From an uncultured Maribacter sp. (GTDB lineage: Bacteria > Bacteroidota > Bacteroidia > Flavobacteriales > Flavobacteriaceae), in NCBI GenBank assembly GCA_947504045.1, contig CANNFY010000003.1, positions 124,001 to 188,000 of the forward strand: a DNA stretch of 64,000 nt, written 5' to 3'. Positions 51,439-59,409 of this stretch are shown here, one piece after another (the stretch's first letter is position 1; every line of letters starts with the position of its first letter). The notes beneath the pieces were generated by a model, which did no database searches, was not told where the DNA came from, and worked only from the letters and a program-made list of their open reading frames with translations. Position numbers and translations under genes: made by a program.

Positions 51439-52825
51439 GCTTTTATTAATCTTGCTTCTTGTTGTGTGTATAGTTAAAGCACAAACAACAGACGAAAAAC
51501 AGTTGAAAAATATTTATAATACCTCGTTAATTCAGGGTCAAGGGTATAATTGGCTTAATTATCTTTCTAATCAAATAGGAGGAAGGTTATCTGGCTCTAT
51601 ACAAGCTCAAAAAGCAGTGGAATATACTAAAAAAGAGCTAGAGTCTTTGGGGTTAGATAGGGTTTGGTTACAGCCTGTAATGGTGCCAAAATGGGTTAGA
51701 GGAACACCTGAGTTTGCTTATTTTGAAACATCGCCAGGAAAAACCACTAATGTTCCTATTTGTGCCTTAGGAGGTTCTGTTGCAACGCCACAAAAAGGTA
51801 TAAAAGCAAATATTATAGAAGTAAAAGGGATTGAAGATTTAAAAGCTTTAGGAAAAGAAAAAATACAAGGTAAAATTGTATTTTATAATAGACCAATGGA
51901 TCCAACTCTTATTAGTACTTTTAAGTCCTATTCAGGTTGTGTGGATCAGCGTTATTCTGGAGCAGAAGAGGCAGGTAAATATGGTGCAGTAGGGGTTTTA
52001 GTTAGGTCGGTTAATTTACGTTTAGACGATTACCCGCATACAGGCTCTATGAGCTATGGAGAAACTCCTGTAAAAAATAGAGTGCCAGCAGCTGCTATTA
52101 GTACTAATGGAGCAGAGTTGTTAAGTACTACATTAAAGTTAAACCCGGACATTAAATTTTATTTTAAACAAAACTGTAAGCAATATGAAGATGTAAAATC
52201 TTATAATGTTATCGGAGAAATTACAGGAACTACTTTTCCAAATGAGATAATGATTGTAGGAGGACATTTAGATTCTTGGGATTTAGGAGACGGTTCTCAT
52301 GATGATGGAGCAGGAGTAGTGCAAAGTATGGAGGTTTTACGCTTGTTAAAAGAAACTGGATACAAACCAAAACGTACTATACGTGTTGTGCTTTTTATGA
52401 ATGAAGAAAATGGTTTACGCGGTGGTAATAAATATGCAGAGGTTGCAAAAAGTAAAAAAGAAAATCATGTATTTGCTTTAGAGAGTGATGCTGGAGGTTT
52501 TACACCTAGAGGTTTTTCTTTTGATTGTTCTGATGCTAATTTTAAACAAGTAGAAAGTTGGAAAAAATTATTTGAGCCATATTTAATACATATGTTTGTA
52601 AAAGGTGGTAGTGGTGCAGATGTAGGTCCATTAAAAAATGAAAATATTGTTTTAGCTGGCTTACGACCTGATTCTCAAAGATATTTTGATCACCACCATG
52701 CAGAGAATGATACTTTTGAACATGTGAATAAAAGAGAATTACAATTAGGAGCTGCTACAATGGCTAGTTTAGTTTATCTTTTTGATACCTATGGGGTAAA
52801 GTTGCCTCCAAAAATTAAAGGATAA
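51428..52825 (+). CDS. M28-family metallopeptidase with PA domain
   Basis: 465 aa. Signal peptide 1-18. The region about 25-130 plus a protease-associated insert precede the catalytic M28 domain. That domain contains VGGHLDSWDLGDGSHDDGAG (about residues 276-295, metal His and Asp), MNEENGLRGG (about 325-334, general base and ligand Glu), ESDAGG (about 353-358) and the terminal HHHAENDTFEHV (ligand His). Two Zn ions expected. Periplasmic or extracellular aminopeptidase/carboxypeptidase. Overlaps PPK2 by 11 bases. Confidence 0.93.
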   Translation: MKNKLLLILLLVVCIVKAQTTDEKQLKNIYNTSLIQGQGYNWLNYLSNQIGGRLSGSIQAQKAVEYTKKELESLGLDRVWLQPVMVPKWVRGTPEFAYFETSPGKTTNVPICALGGSVATPQKGIKANIIEVKGIEDLKALGKEKIQGKIVFYNRPMDPTLISTFKSYSGCVDQRYSGAEEAGKYGAVGVLVRSVNLRLDDYPHTGSMSYGETPVKNRVPAAAISTNGAELLSTTLKLNPDIKFYFKQNCKQYEDVKSYNVIGEITGTTFPNEIMIVGGHLDSWDLGDGSHDDGAGVVQSMEVLRLLKETGYKPKRTIRVVLFMNEENGLRGGNKYAEVAKSKKENHVFALESDAGGFTPRGFSFDCSDANFKQVESWKKLFEPYLIHMFVKGGSGADVGPLKNENIVLAGLRPDSQRYFDHHHAENDTFEHVNKRELQLGAATMASLVYLFDTYGVKLPPKIKG

Positions 52826-52900
52826 TATTTTAACTACTATGTACAAGTAAATCTTAAGGTAAATTGGTGGAATTGCGTGGTAAAAACTTTTAAAAATTAG

Positions 52901-52908
52901 TATCTTTG
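52901..52908 (+). promoter_or_regulatory. -7 promoter element for the PPIase gene
   Basis: TATCTTTG, exact TAnnTTTG match, 22 bases before the ATG at 52931. Confidence 0.55.
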
Positions 52909-52930
52909 CCGCTCATATAAAAATAGCATT

Positions 52931-53863
52931 ATGCAAGACGGCATTTACGCAAAATTCAATACAACTAAAGGTGAGATATTAGTAAAACTCACACATGATA
53001 AAACCCCAGGTACTGTAGGTAACTTTGTTGCCCTAGCAGAGGGTAAAATGGAAAATTCTGCAAAAGCAGCTGGAGAAGCTTATTATGATGGTTTAAGTTT
53101 TCATAGAGTAATTCCAGATTTTATGATTCAGGGTGGTTGCCCACTTGGAACAGGAACAGGAGATGCAGGTTATAAGTTTGACGATGAATTTCATCCAGAG
53201 TTAAACCATAGCGAGCCAGGTGTTTTATCTATGGCAAATGCAGGACCAGGAACAAATGGTAGCCAGTTTTTTATAACTCACGTGCCAACCCCATGGTTAG
53301 ATAATAAACATACTGTTTTTGGACATGTTGCATCTGGACAAGAAGTTGTAGATGCAGTAGCACAAGGTGATAAAATAGAAAGTTTAGAAATAGTACGTGT
53401 AGGCGATGAGGCTAAAGCATGGGATGCTTTACAAGAATTTAAAACTTTTGCTAGTTCTGGAGAAGAAAGAAAAGCAGCTGAAAAAGCACGCCAAGCTGCA
53501 GAATTAGATAAAGTAGCTGCAGGTTTTGAACAAACAGAAAGCGGTTTACGTTATAAAATGATTCAAAACGGTTCTGGAGCACAGGCAGAAAGTGGTAAAA
53601 AAGTATCTGTTCATTATGAAGGGTCTTTATTAAATGGCCAGGTTTTTGACTCTTCTTATAAACGTAATGAGCCAATTGATTTTCAGTTAGGAATAGGACA
53701 AGTTATTCCAGGGTGGGATGAAGGTATTGGTCTATTAAAAGTAGGAGACAAAGCACGTTTTGTAATACCATCTAATTTAGCTTATGGTAGTGCTGGTGCA
53801 GGCGGTGTTATACCACCAGATGCAACTTTAATTTTTGATGTAGAATTAATGGGTGTAGGATAA
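52931..53863 (+). CDS. Peptidyl-prolyl isomerase, cyclophilin-FKBP fusion
   Basis: 310 aa. N-terminal cyclophilin (residues 1-160: FHRVIPDFMIQGGCP, GSQFFITHVPTPWLDNKHTVFG), an Ala/Lys/Glu helical linker (about 175-195), and a C-terminal FKBP domain (about 205-310: VSVHYEGSLLNGQVFDSS, PGWDEGIGLLKVGDKARFVIPSNLAYG). Both active sites look intact, so it carries two unrelated prolyl-isomerase modules. No signal peptide, so cytoplasmic. Related fusions occur in Bacteroidetes. Confidence 0.94.
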   Translation: MQDGIYAKFNTTKGEILVKLTHDKTPGTVGNFVALAEGKMENSAKAAGEAYYDGLSFHRVIPDFMIQGGCPLGTGTGDAGYKFDDEFHPELNHSEPGVLSMANAGPGTNGSQFFITHVPTPWLDNKHTVFGHVASGQEVVDAVAQGDKIESLEIVRVGDEAKAWDALQEFKTFASSGEERKAAEKARQAAELDKVAAGFEQTESGLRYKMIQNGSGAQAESGKKVSVHYEGSLLNGQVFDSSYKRNEPIDFQLGIGQVIPGWDEGIGLLKVGDKARFVIPSNLAYGSAGAGGVIPPDATLIFDVELMGVG

Positions 53864-53883
53864 GCACAATTTAATATAAAAGC

Positions 53884-53922
53884 AAAAGAGCCCTTTCTCA
53901 AAAATTGAGAAAGGGCTCTTTT
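53884..53922. terminator. Bidirectional rho-independent terminator
   Basis: AAAAGAGCCCTTTCTCAA (53884-53901) pairs perfectly with 53905-53922 around 3 bases. Ends the PPIase transcript. A second AT-rich stem (TAAACTTATTT at 53930-53940 with 53944-53954) lies next to it. Confidence 0.9.
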
Positions 53923-53972
53923 TATATTTTAAACTTATTTTTTAAATAAGTTTATAGTGTAATATTTGTTTG

Positions 53973-54068
53973 CTATTCAAAGTACTTTTTTAGTTTACCA
54001 ACACTAAAAAATAATAGTACAACATTTACAAAAAGTAAGATAAATAAAATAGAAAAAAAAGATATCAT
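53973..54068 (-). CDS. Candidate 31-aa single-span membrane protein
   Basis: ATG at 54068, stop TAA at 53973-53975. Residues 2-23 (ISFFSILFILLFVNVVLLFFS) are hydrophobic and align with the N-terminus of the 58-aa protein at 38528-38704, sharing FF-[ST]-ILF-x-L and L-x-x-FS spacing. The tail is short (VGKLKKYFE), as if truncated. A longer in-frame start at 54212 is unlikely because it lies in the cspA terminator. Confidence 0.5.
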   Translation of the reverse strand: MISFFSILFILLFVNVVLLFFSVGKLKKYFE

Positions 54069-54202
54069 AAAATGTAAGTTTAGTTCGTTGGGGAACTCAA
54101 TTAGTTTTATTCTATAGATAAAGAATTTATAAAAGGTTGCGTAATTATATTTAAATAACGTAAAAGTAGCATTTTTCTTACATTTTATTTTTAAAACAAA
54201 AG

Positions 54203-54231
54203 AAAAGCCCAAACAATTTGTTTGGGCTTTT
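54203..54231 (-). terminator. cspA terminator
   Basis: AAAAGCCCAAA (54203-54213) pairs with TTTGGGCTTTT (54221-54231); 26 bases after the cspA stop, with a T-rich minus-strand tail. Confidence 0.85.
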
Positions 54232-54256
54232 ACTATAAAAAAGTTAAAATCGTTAC

Positions 54257-54451
54257 CTAGTCAACTACTTTCACATTAACGGCGTTTAATCCTTTTTTAC
54301 CTTGTTGTAGTTCAAATTCTACAACATCACCTTCACGAACTTCATCGATCAAGCCAGAAATGTGTACAAAGTGATCTTCGTTTGAACCTTCTTCAGTGAT
54401 GAAACCATAACCTTTGGAATCGTTGAAGAATTTTACTGTTCCTTTACTCAT
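54257..54451 (-). CDS. cspA: Cold-shock protein (CspA family)
   Basis: 64 aa OB-fold protein. RNP1 KGYGFI (about 13-18) and RNP2 HFVHIS (about 27-32) are intact. Binds single-stranded RNA/DNA and acts as an RNA chaperone. TATATTTG lies 30 bases upstream of the ATG, and a strong terminator follows. The 5' leader is short (about 20 bases). Confidence 0.95.
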   Translation of the reverse strand: MSKGTVKFFNDSKGYGFITEEGSNEDHFVHISGLIDEVREGDVVEFELQQGKKGLNAVNVKVVD

Positions 54452-54480
54452 AATACAAATATTAAATAATTATTAAAACG

Positions 54481-54488
54481 CAAATATA
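54481..54488 (-). promoter_or_regulatory. -7 promoter element for cspA
   Basis: TATATTTG on the minus strand, exact consensus, 30 bases before the ATG at 54451. Confidence 0.6.
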
Positions 54489-54598
54489 CTGTTAAAATAT
54501 TAAATGTAAGATTTTTAGTAAGTTATCTTTAGGTTATCAACTATTTTAAACTACAATTATTTTTTAAACAACAGTCTATTTGTGTAAGTAATATTTAA

Positions 54599-55237
54599 TT
54601 ATTTAGTAGGGTCTGGTGTCATTCTTAAATAAGGTTTTATTTCTTTAACACCTTTGCTAAAAATTTCTTTAGCTTCTGGTGTAGGAATTGCAGGACTAAC
54701 AACAACATCTTCACCGTTTTTCCAATTTGCTGGAGTTGCAACTTTATGGTTAGCTGTTAATTGTAAAGAATCTACCACCCTTAATAATTCATAAAAATTA
54801 CGCCCTGTTGATGCTGGGTAAGTTAAGGTAAGTTTTACCGTTTTATCAGGAGCAATAATAAAAACAGAACGTACTGTTAGGGTATTATCCGCTTTTGGGT
54901 GTATCATATCGTATAAATCAGAAACTTTTTTATCTTCATCTGCTATGATAGGAAAATTTACGGTTGTTTCTTGAACTTCATTAATATCTTTTATCCATTC
55001 TCTATGAGAGTCTGAGCCATCTACACTTAATGCAAGCATTTTTACATTACGCTTATCAAATTCTCCTTTAAAATTTGAAGCTGTACCTAATTCTGTAGTA
55101 CATACAGGGGTAAAATCCGCAGGATGTGAAAATAAAATACCCCAAGAATCTCCTAAATATTCATATAAATTTATAGTTCCAATAGAACTGTCTGCTGTAA
55201 AATCTGGGGCAGTATCGCCCAATCTTAATGTTGCCAT
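54599..55237 (-). CDS. Peroxiredoxin, Prx6/1-Cys type
   Basis: 212 aa. Peroxidatic Cys46 in FSHPADFTPVCTTELG, with Thr43 and the distal Arg expected of peroxiredoxins; no resolving cysteine is visible downstream, so a one-Cys Prx6 mechanism is likely. Reduces hydrogen peroxide and organic hydroperoxides in the cytoplasm. Alone on the minus strand; no OxyR-like neighbour. Confidence 0.92.
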   Translation of the reverse strand: MATLRLGDTAPDFTADSSIGTINLYEYLGDSWGILFSHPADFTPVCTTELGTASNFKGEFDKRNVKMLALSVDGSDSHREWIKDINEVQETTVNFPIIADEDKKVSDLYDMIHPKADNTLTVRSVFIIAPDKTVKLTLTYPASTGRNFYELLRVVDSLQLTANHKVATPANWKNGEDVVVSPAIPTPEAKEIFSKGVKEIKPYLRMTPDPTK

Positions 55238-55399
55238 ATGTTCTTTTTTTATTTTTTTAAATGTTGTATAAAATTACTAGATTAATAATTATTACACTGA
55301 AAATGAAGTTAAAACTGTATTAAAGTTTAGTATATTTTGTTAATCAATAATTCTTAAGGGTCTTTTTTTCAAGAGCAAATAACTTATTATATTTATGTT

Positions 55400-55939
55400 A
55401 TGGAAGAAAGTATAAAAGAATTACAATATCCTATCGGAAAAAATAAATACCCAGAAATAGTTTCTAAAGAATTGGTAGAGGGGTGGATTTCAGATTTAGA
55501 AAATTTGCCATTTAAGTTAAGAAACTTGGTAGAAGGTTTGTCAGAAGAACAGTTAGAAGAACCATATAGACCTGGAGGTTGGACTGTAAGACAATTGGTG
55601 CATCATATTGCAGATAGTCATCACCATAGCTATACTAGATTTAAATGGGCTTTATCAGAAAATAAGCCTTTAATAAAAGCGTATGAAGAAAAAGAATGGA
55701 GTAAACTTTTTGATGCTAATACGGCGCCAATAGAATTATCTTTAACATACTTAAGTGCATTACACGCAAAATTAGTGTACTTATTACGTGGTTTGTCACC
55801 TGAAGAGCTTAAAAAAAGTTACATGCATCCGGAAGGTAATGTAGAAGTTAGCGTATTAGAAAATATTAGTAAATATGCATGGCATGGCAACCATCATTAC
55901 GCACACATAAAGGGTTTAATAGAAAGAAAAGGTTGGTAA
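55400..55939 (+). CDS. DinB-superfamily bacillithiol S-transferase-like protein (YfiT/BstA)
   Basis: 179 aa. Four-helix DinB fold with three metal-binding His: VHHIADSHHHSYTRFKWAL (about residues 66-84) and WHGNHHYAHIKGLI (about 160-173). N-terminal PIGKNKYPEIV is typical for YfiT. Family members transfer bacillithiol or related thiols to electrophiles; whether this organism makes bacillithiol is not seen here. Stand-alone gene. Confidence 0.88.
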   Translation: MEESIKELQYPIGKNKYPEIVSKELVEGWISDLENLPFKLRNLVEGLSEEQLEEPYRPGGWTVRQLVHHIADSHHHSYTRFKWALSENKPLIKAYEEKEWSKLFDANTAPIELSLTYLSALHAKLVYLLRGLSPEELKKSYMHPEGNVEVSVLENISKYAWHGNHHYAHIKGLIERKGW

Positions 55940-55946
55940 TTTAATC

Positions 55947-56501
55947 TTATTTCCATTTAATATTACAGCCAATACTTGGTTTTTGTAATGGGTTTATGGC
56001 TTTGTTTTCTAATAAATTGTCTATAGCATTTTTTAGGTCGTTTCCGGTTACGGGTATACCATTTTCTGGTCTAGAATCGTCTAATTGCCCGCGGTATGCT
56101 AATCTCATATCAGCATTAAACAAGAAAAAGTCTGGAGTGCAAGCAGCATCATAAGCTTTTGCAACCTCTTGGGTTTCATCATATAAATAAGGGAAACTAT
56201 ATTTTTCTTTAAGGGCAACATTCTTCATTAGTTCTGGAGAGTCTTGCGGATAATTAATAACATCATTACTAGAAATAGCTATAAATTGAATTCCTTTTTT
56301 TTGATACATTTCTGCCATTTTAACAATTTCAGGATTTATATGTATAACAAACGGACAATGGTTACATAAAAACATAATTAACGTACCTTTACTACCTTTC
56401 CATTGTAACAGCGTTTCATTTTTTAAAGTAACGGTATTTAATAAAGTAAAGTTAGGTGCAATTGTATTTAGGGGGAGCATGTTGCTTGGAGTGTTTGCCA
56501 T
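55947..56501 (-). CDS. Thioredoxin-fold protein (redoxin, CxxC)
   Basis: 184 aa. Redoxin/AhpC-TSA fold with CNHCPFV (Cys46 and Cys49) after the LIMFLC strand; GAYRGQLDDSRPENG-like segment LAYRGQLDDSRPENGIPVTG (about 132-151) is typical of this TlpA-like subgroup. No signal peptide. Likely a thiol-disulfide reductase acting on small substrates; partner unknown. Convergent with the YfiT-like gene (7-base gap). Confidence 0.88.
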   Translation of the reverse strand: MANTPSNMLPLNTIAPNFTLLNTVTLKNETLLQWKGSKGTLIMFLCNHCPFVIHINPEIVKMAEMYQKKGIQFIAISSNDVINYPQDSPELMKNVALKEKYSFPYLYDETQEVAKAYDAACTPDFFLFNADMRLAYRGQLDDSRPENGIPVTGNDLKNAIDNLLENKAINPLQKPSIGCNIKWK

Positions 56502-56590
56502 TTTATAATTTTAGAGTTAAAAGTAATTTGGGTAATTTTTGCAAGATAAAGGGGCATTTTTTAACTTCAAAAAAATAATTAATAAAGGTT

Positions 56591-56929
56591 ATGAAAGAAT
56601 TAATTAGTTGGGAAGATTTTTCTAAAATAGATATTAGAGTAGGAACTATCATAAAGGTTCAAGATTTTCCAGAAGTTCGTAACCCTGCTTTTAAATTACA
56701 AATAGATTTTGGAGAAGAAATAGGCGTTAAAAAAACATCTGCACAAATAACAAAACTATATAATCAGGAAGATTTGTTAGGAAAACAAGTAACAGCCGTT
56801 GTAAACTTTCCGAAAAAACAAATAGCTAATTTTATGAGTGAATGCTTAATATTAGGAGCTGTAGATAATAAAAATGTTACTTTGTTGCAACCTACTTCTG
56901 CAGTAGAAAATGGTCTAAAAATTTCGTAG
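56591..56929 (+). CDS. csaA: tRNA-binding/chaperone-like protein CsaA
   Basis: 112 aa single OB-fold domain (tRNA_bind). IDIRVGTIIKVQDFPEVRNPAFKLQIDFGEEIGVKKTSAQIT covers the binding surface. Similar to B. subtilis CsaA and the C-terminal domain of MetRS. Binds tRNA or unfolded/precursor proteins as a dimer. The BASS-family gene starts 4 bases after its stop. Confidence 0.9.
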   Translation: MKELISWEDFSKIDIRVGTIIKVQDFPEVRNPAFKLQIDFGEEIGVKKTSAQITKLYNQEDLLGKQVTAVVNFPKKQIANFMSECLILGAVDNKNVTLLQPTSAVENGLKIS

Positions 56930-56933
56930 CTAA

Positions 56934-57830
56934 ATGTTGATAGCATCTTTAGACGCACTTAAAATTAATTTTGATGCACAAGCGTTATGGACCTTAAATT
57001 GTGTTTTGGCATTAATAATGTTTGGTATTGCATTAGAAATATCTATTCAAGATTTTAAAGCTCTTTTTAAAAATCCAAAGCCAATATTAATTGGTGTCTT
57101 AAGTCAGTTTCTTTTTTTACCTGTAGTTACTTTTTTGCTTGTTTACCTTGTAGAACCGGTTCCTAGTATTGCTTTAGGTATGTTTATGGTTGCGGCTTGT
57201 CCGGGTGGTAATATGTCTAATTTTATAACCCATTTGGCAAAAGGTAATTCTGCATTATCGGTTAGTTTAACTGCAATTGCAACCTTGTTGGCAATAATAA
57301 TGACACCTTTAAATTTAAAAATTTGGGGAGGTATGTATGCGCCAACAGCAGCTATATTAGAAGAGGTTTCTATTTCTCCTTTAAATATGATTAAATTAGT
57401 TGCATTATTATTAGGGGTGCCTTTAATTTTAGGAATGTGGGTAAAATATAAGTTTCCGAAATTTGCAAAACAAACTGCTAAAATTCTTAAAATTAGTTCT
57501 TTATTATTTTTTCTGGTTTTAATTTTTATAGCACTTTTTAATAACCGTACTATATTTTTAGATTATATATCTTATGTTTTAGGTATTACTATCTTTCATA
57601 ATTTTTTGGCTTTTACAACAGGTTTTTCATTAGCCAGTATGTTTAAATTATCTGTTGTAGATAAAAGAGCTATTACTATAGAAACAGGAATACAAAATTC
57701 TGGTTTAGGGTTACTATTAATTTTTACATTTTTTAATGGTTTAGGAGGTATGGCTTTATTAGCTGCTTTTTGGGGAGTATGGCATTTAGTTTCAGGATTA
57801 ATCTTGGCTAGTTATTGGAAAAATAAATAA
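56934..57830 (+). CDS. Bile acid:sodium symporter-family transporter
   Basis: 298 aa, nine or ten membrane helices. Signature segments MVAACPGGNMSNFITHLAKGNSALSVSLTAIATLLAIIMTPL (about residues 84-125) and the second crossover helix IETGIQNSGLGLLLI (about 242-256) form the Na+/substrate sites. Takes up organic anions with Na+; substrate unknown. Middle gene of a three-gene run with csaA and plsC. Confidence 0.9.
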   Translation: MLIASLDALKINFDAQALWTLNCVLALIMFGIALEISIQDFKALFKNPKPILIGVLSQFLFLPVVTFLLVYLVEPVPSIALGMFMVAACPGGNMSNFITHLAKGNSALSVSLTAIATLLAIIMTPLNLKIWGGMYAPTAAILEEVSISPLNMIKLVALLLGVPLILGMWVKYKFPKFAKQTAKILKISSLLFFLVLIFIALFNNRTIFLDYISYVLGITIFHNFLAFTTGFSLASMFKLSVVDKRAITIETGIQNSGLGLLLIFTFFNGLGGMALLAAFWGVWHLVSGLILASYWKNK

Positions 57831-57840
57831 AACATTTTTT

Positions 57841-58887
57841 TTGGAAACATTAGGATATAATTTAATAAGGTTGTGGGTAAAATTTAGTTTGCATTTTTAT
57901 TTTAAAAAAATAGAAACTAACGGATTACATAATATACCTAAAAATAAGGCAGTTTTGTTTTTGCCTAATCATCAAAACGCATTGATTGATGCACTTTTAA
58001 TAGCTGTGCAAACAAATAGAAAGCCTTATTTTTTAGTGCGTTCTGATGTTTTTGCAAAACCTGTATTAAAGAAAATATTTAATTTTTTAAGAATGTTACC
58101 AATTTATAGAATAAGAGATGGTAGAAGTTCTTTAAAAAATAACGAAGAAATTTTTAATACCTGTGCTAACTTACTTTGTAATAACGAGGCCGTGCTTGCT
58201 TTTCCTGAAGCTAGCCATAGTCTTACTAGAAAAGTTAGGTCTTTAAGTAAGGGTTTTACAAGAATTATTTTTACGGCTTTAGAAAAGAACCCAGATTTAG
58301 ATATTTTAATTATTCCTGTAGGGGTTAACTATAAAAAAGCAGTTAGTTTTCCAGATCAAACAGCTCTATTTTTTGGAACACCTATTACTATAAAACAATG
58401 GTATAATAAGAATGATGTTAATGGGTCTGTTACTAAAATTAAAGATTTAGTATCTAATCAATTAAAAACATTAACAGCGCATATTAGTGATGAGGAAAAT
58501 TATAATTTAATTATAAATAAATTAAATGCAGATAAGGCAAATTACTTAAATCCAAAAGAAGTAAATAAAGCAATACATACTTATGAGGCAAATACCAATT
58601 TGTTAGATGCAACAGTTAGTAAAACACAAAAAAAGAAAAACATATTTTACTTTATGTTTTGTGTATTTAATTTTCCTGTAGTTTATTTATGGAAGAATAT
58701 TCTTGTACATAAATTACCAGAAGAAGAATTTACAGCAACTTTTAGATTTGGATTAGCATTGTTTGCTTTTCCGGTTTATTTAGTACTACTTTTTTTAGTG
58801 TTTGGTTTATTATTTAGTTGGAGTATTAGCTATATAATATTAGCTTTAATTATTTTCTATAATAAATTATACGTAAAGTTTGGATAA
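57841..58887 (+). CDS. 1-acylglycerol-3-phosphate acyltransferase-like protein (PlsC family)
   Basis: 348 aa from a TTG at 57841, 10 bases after the BASS stop. Acyltransferase motif I NHQNALID (about residues 41-48), block III FPEASHSL (about 121-128) and block IV PVGVNYK (about 158-164). Longer than classical PlsC, with a C-terminal region of about 110 residues carrying membrane spans (about 265-290 and 300-340). Acylates lysophosphatidate or a related lipid at the inner membrane. Confidence 0.88.
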   Translation: METLGYNLIRLWVKFSLHFYFKKIETNGLHNIPKNKAVLFLPNHQNALIDALLIAVQTNRKPYFLVRSDVFAKPVLKKIFNFLRMLPIYRIRDGRSSLKNNEEIFNTCANLLCNNEAVLAFPEASHSLTRKVRSLSKGFTRIIFTALEKNPDLDILIIPVGVNYKKAVSFPDQTALFFGTPITIKQWYNKNDVNGSVTKIKDLVSNQLKTLTAHISDEENYNLIINKLNADKANYLNPKEVNKAIHTYEANTNLLDATVSKTQKKKNIFYFMFCVFNFPVVYLWKNILVHKLPEEEFTATFRFGLALFAFPVYLVLLFLVFGLLFSWSISYIILALIIFYNKLYVKFG

Positions 58888-58926
58888 AAAAAAGATGCTC
58901 ATTAAAACTAATGAGCATCTTTTTTT
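58886..58926. terminator. Bidirectional rho-independent terminator
   Basis: AAAGATGCTCATTA (58891-58904) pairs with TAATGAGCATCTTT (58909-58922), with A and T tracts outside; between the convergent PlsC and DUF3276 genes. Confidence 0.9.
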
Positions 58927-58942
58927 GGTTGTATTTTAATTT

Positions 58943-59329
58943 TTAAATATCATCAAAGCTTACATCTGTAAAACTATCTGGTGCAGAAGTTTCTTGTTCT
59001 TGTCCGTCTTCTTTAATAATTTTTTCTTCTTTTTTAAAGTCTTTTTGGTGTCTTTCAGAAATAACTTCTTCTCCTTTTTCATTAATTATAAAATCCATCA
59101 TTTCCTCTACATTTTCTTTAAAAGCAGTAAAGTCTTCTTTGTATAAATAAATTTTATGTTTTTTGTAATGAAAAGTACCATCATCATGCGTAAACTTTTT
59201 ACTCTCTGTAATGGTTAGGTAATAATCTCCTGCTTTTGTACTTCTAACATCAAAAAAATAAGTTCTTCTTCCTGCTCTTAATACTTTGGAGTGTATTTCT
59301 TCCTGATCCATTAAATCTCTATCGCTCAT
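58943..59329 (-). CDS. DUF3276 (PUR-alpha-like) protein
   Basis: 128 aa. Core RAGRRTYFFDVRSTKAGDYYLTITESKK (about residues 18-45) and HKIYLYKEDFTAFKENVEEMMDFI (about 57-80) match the PUR domain (DUF3276). The C-terminal 40 residues are acidic and disordered (Glu, Asp, Gln). Such proteins bind nucleic acids and are nearly universal in Bacteroidetes; function is not established here. Single gene. Confidence 0.92.
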   Translation of the reverse strand: MSDRDLMDQEEIHSKVLRAGRRTYFFDVRSTKAGDYYLTITESKKFTHDDGTFHYKKHKIYLYKEDFTAFKENVEEMMDFIINEKGEEVISERHQKDFKKEEKIIKEDGQEQETSAPDSFTDVSFDDI

Positions 59330-59409
59330 TTTAATTTAGTTTCTAAATTATTTAATATGATATTATTCTATCAAAAATGAAAAAAAAAAGCGTATCGAGC
59401 AACAATTTT

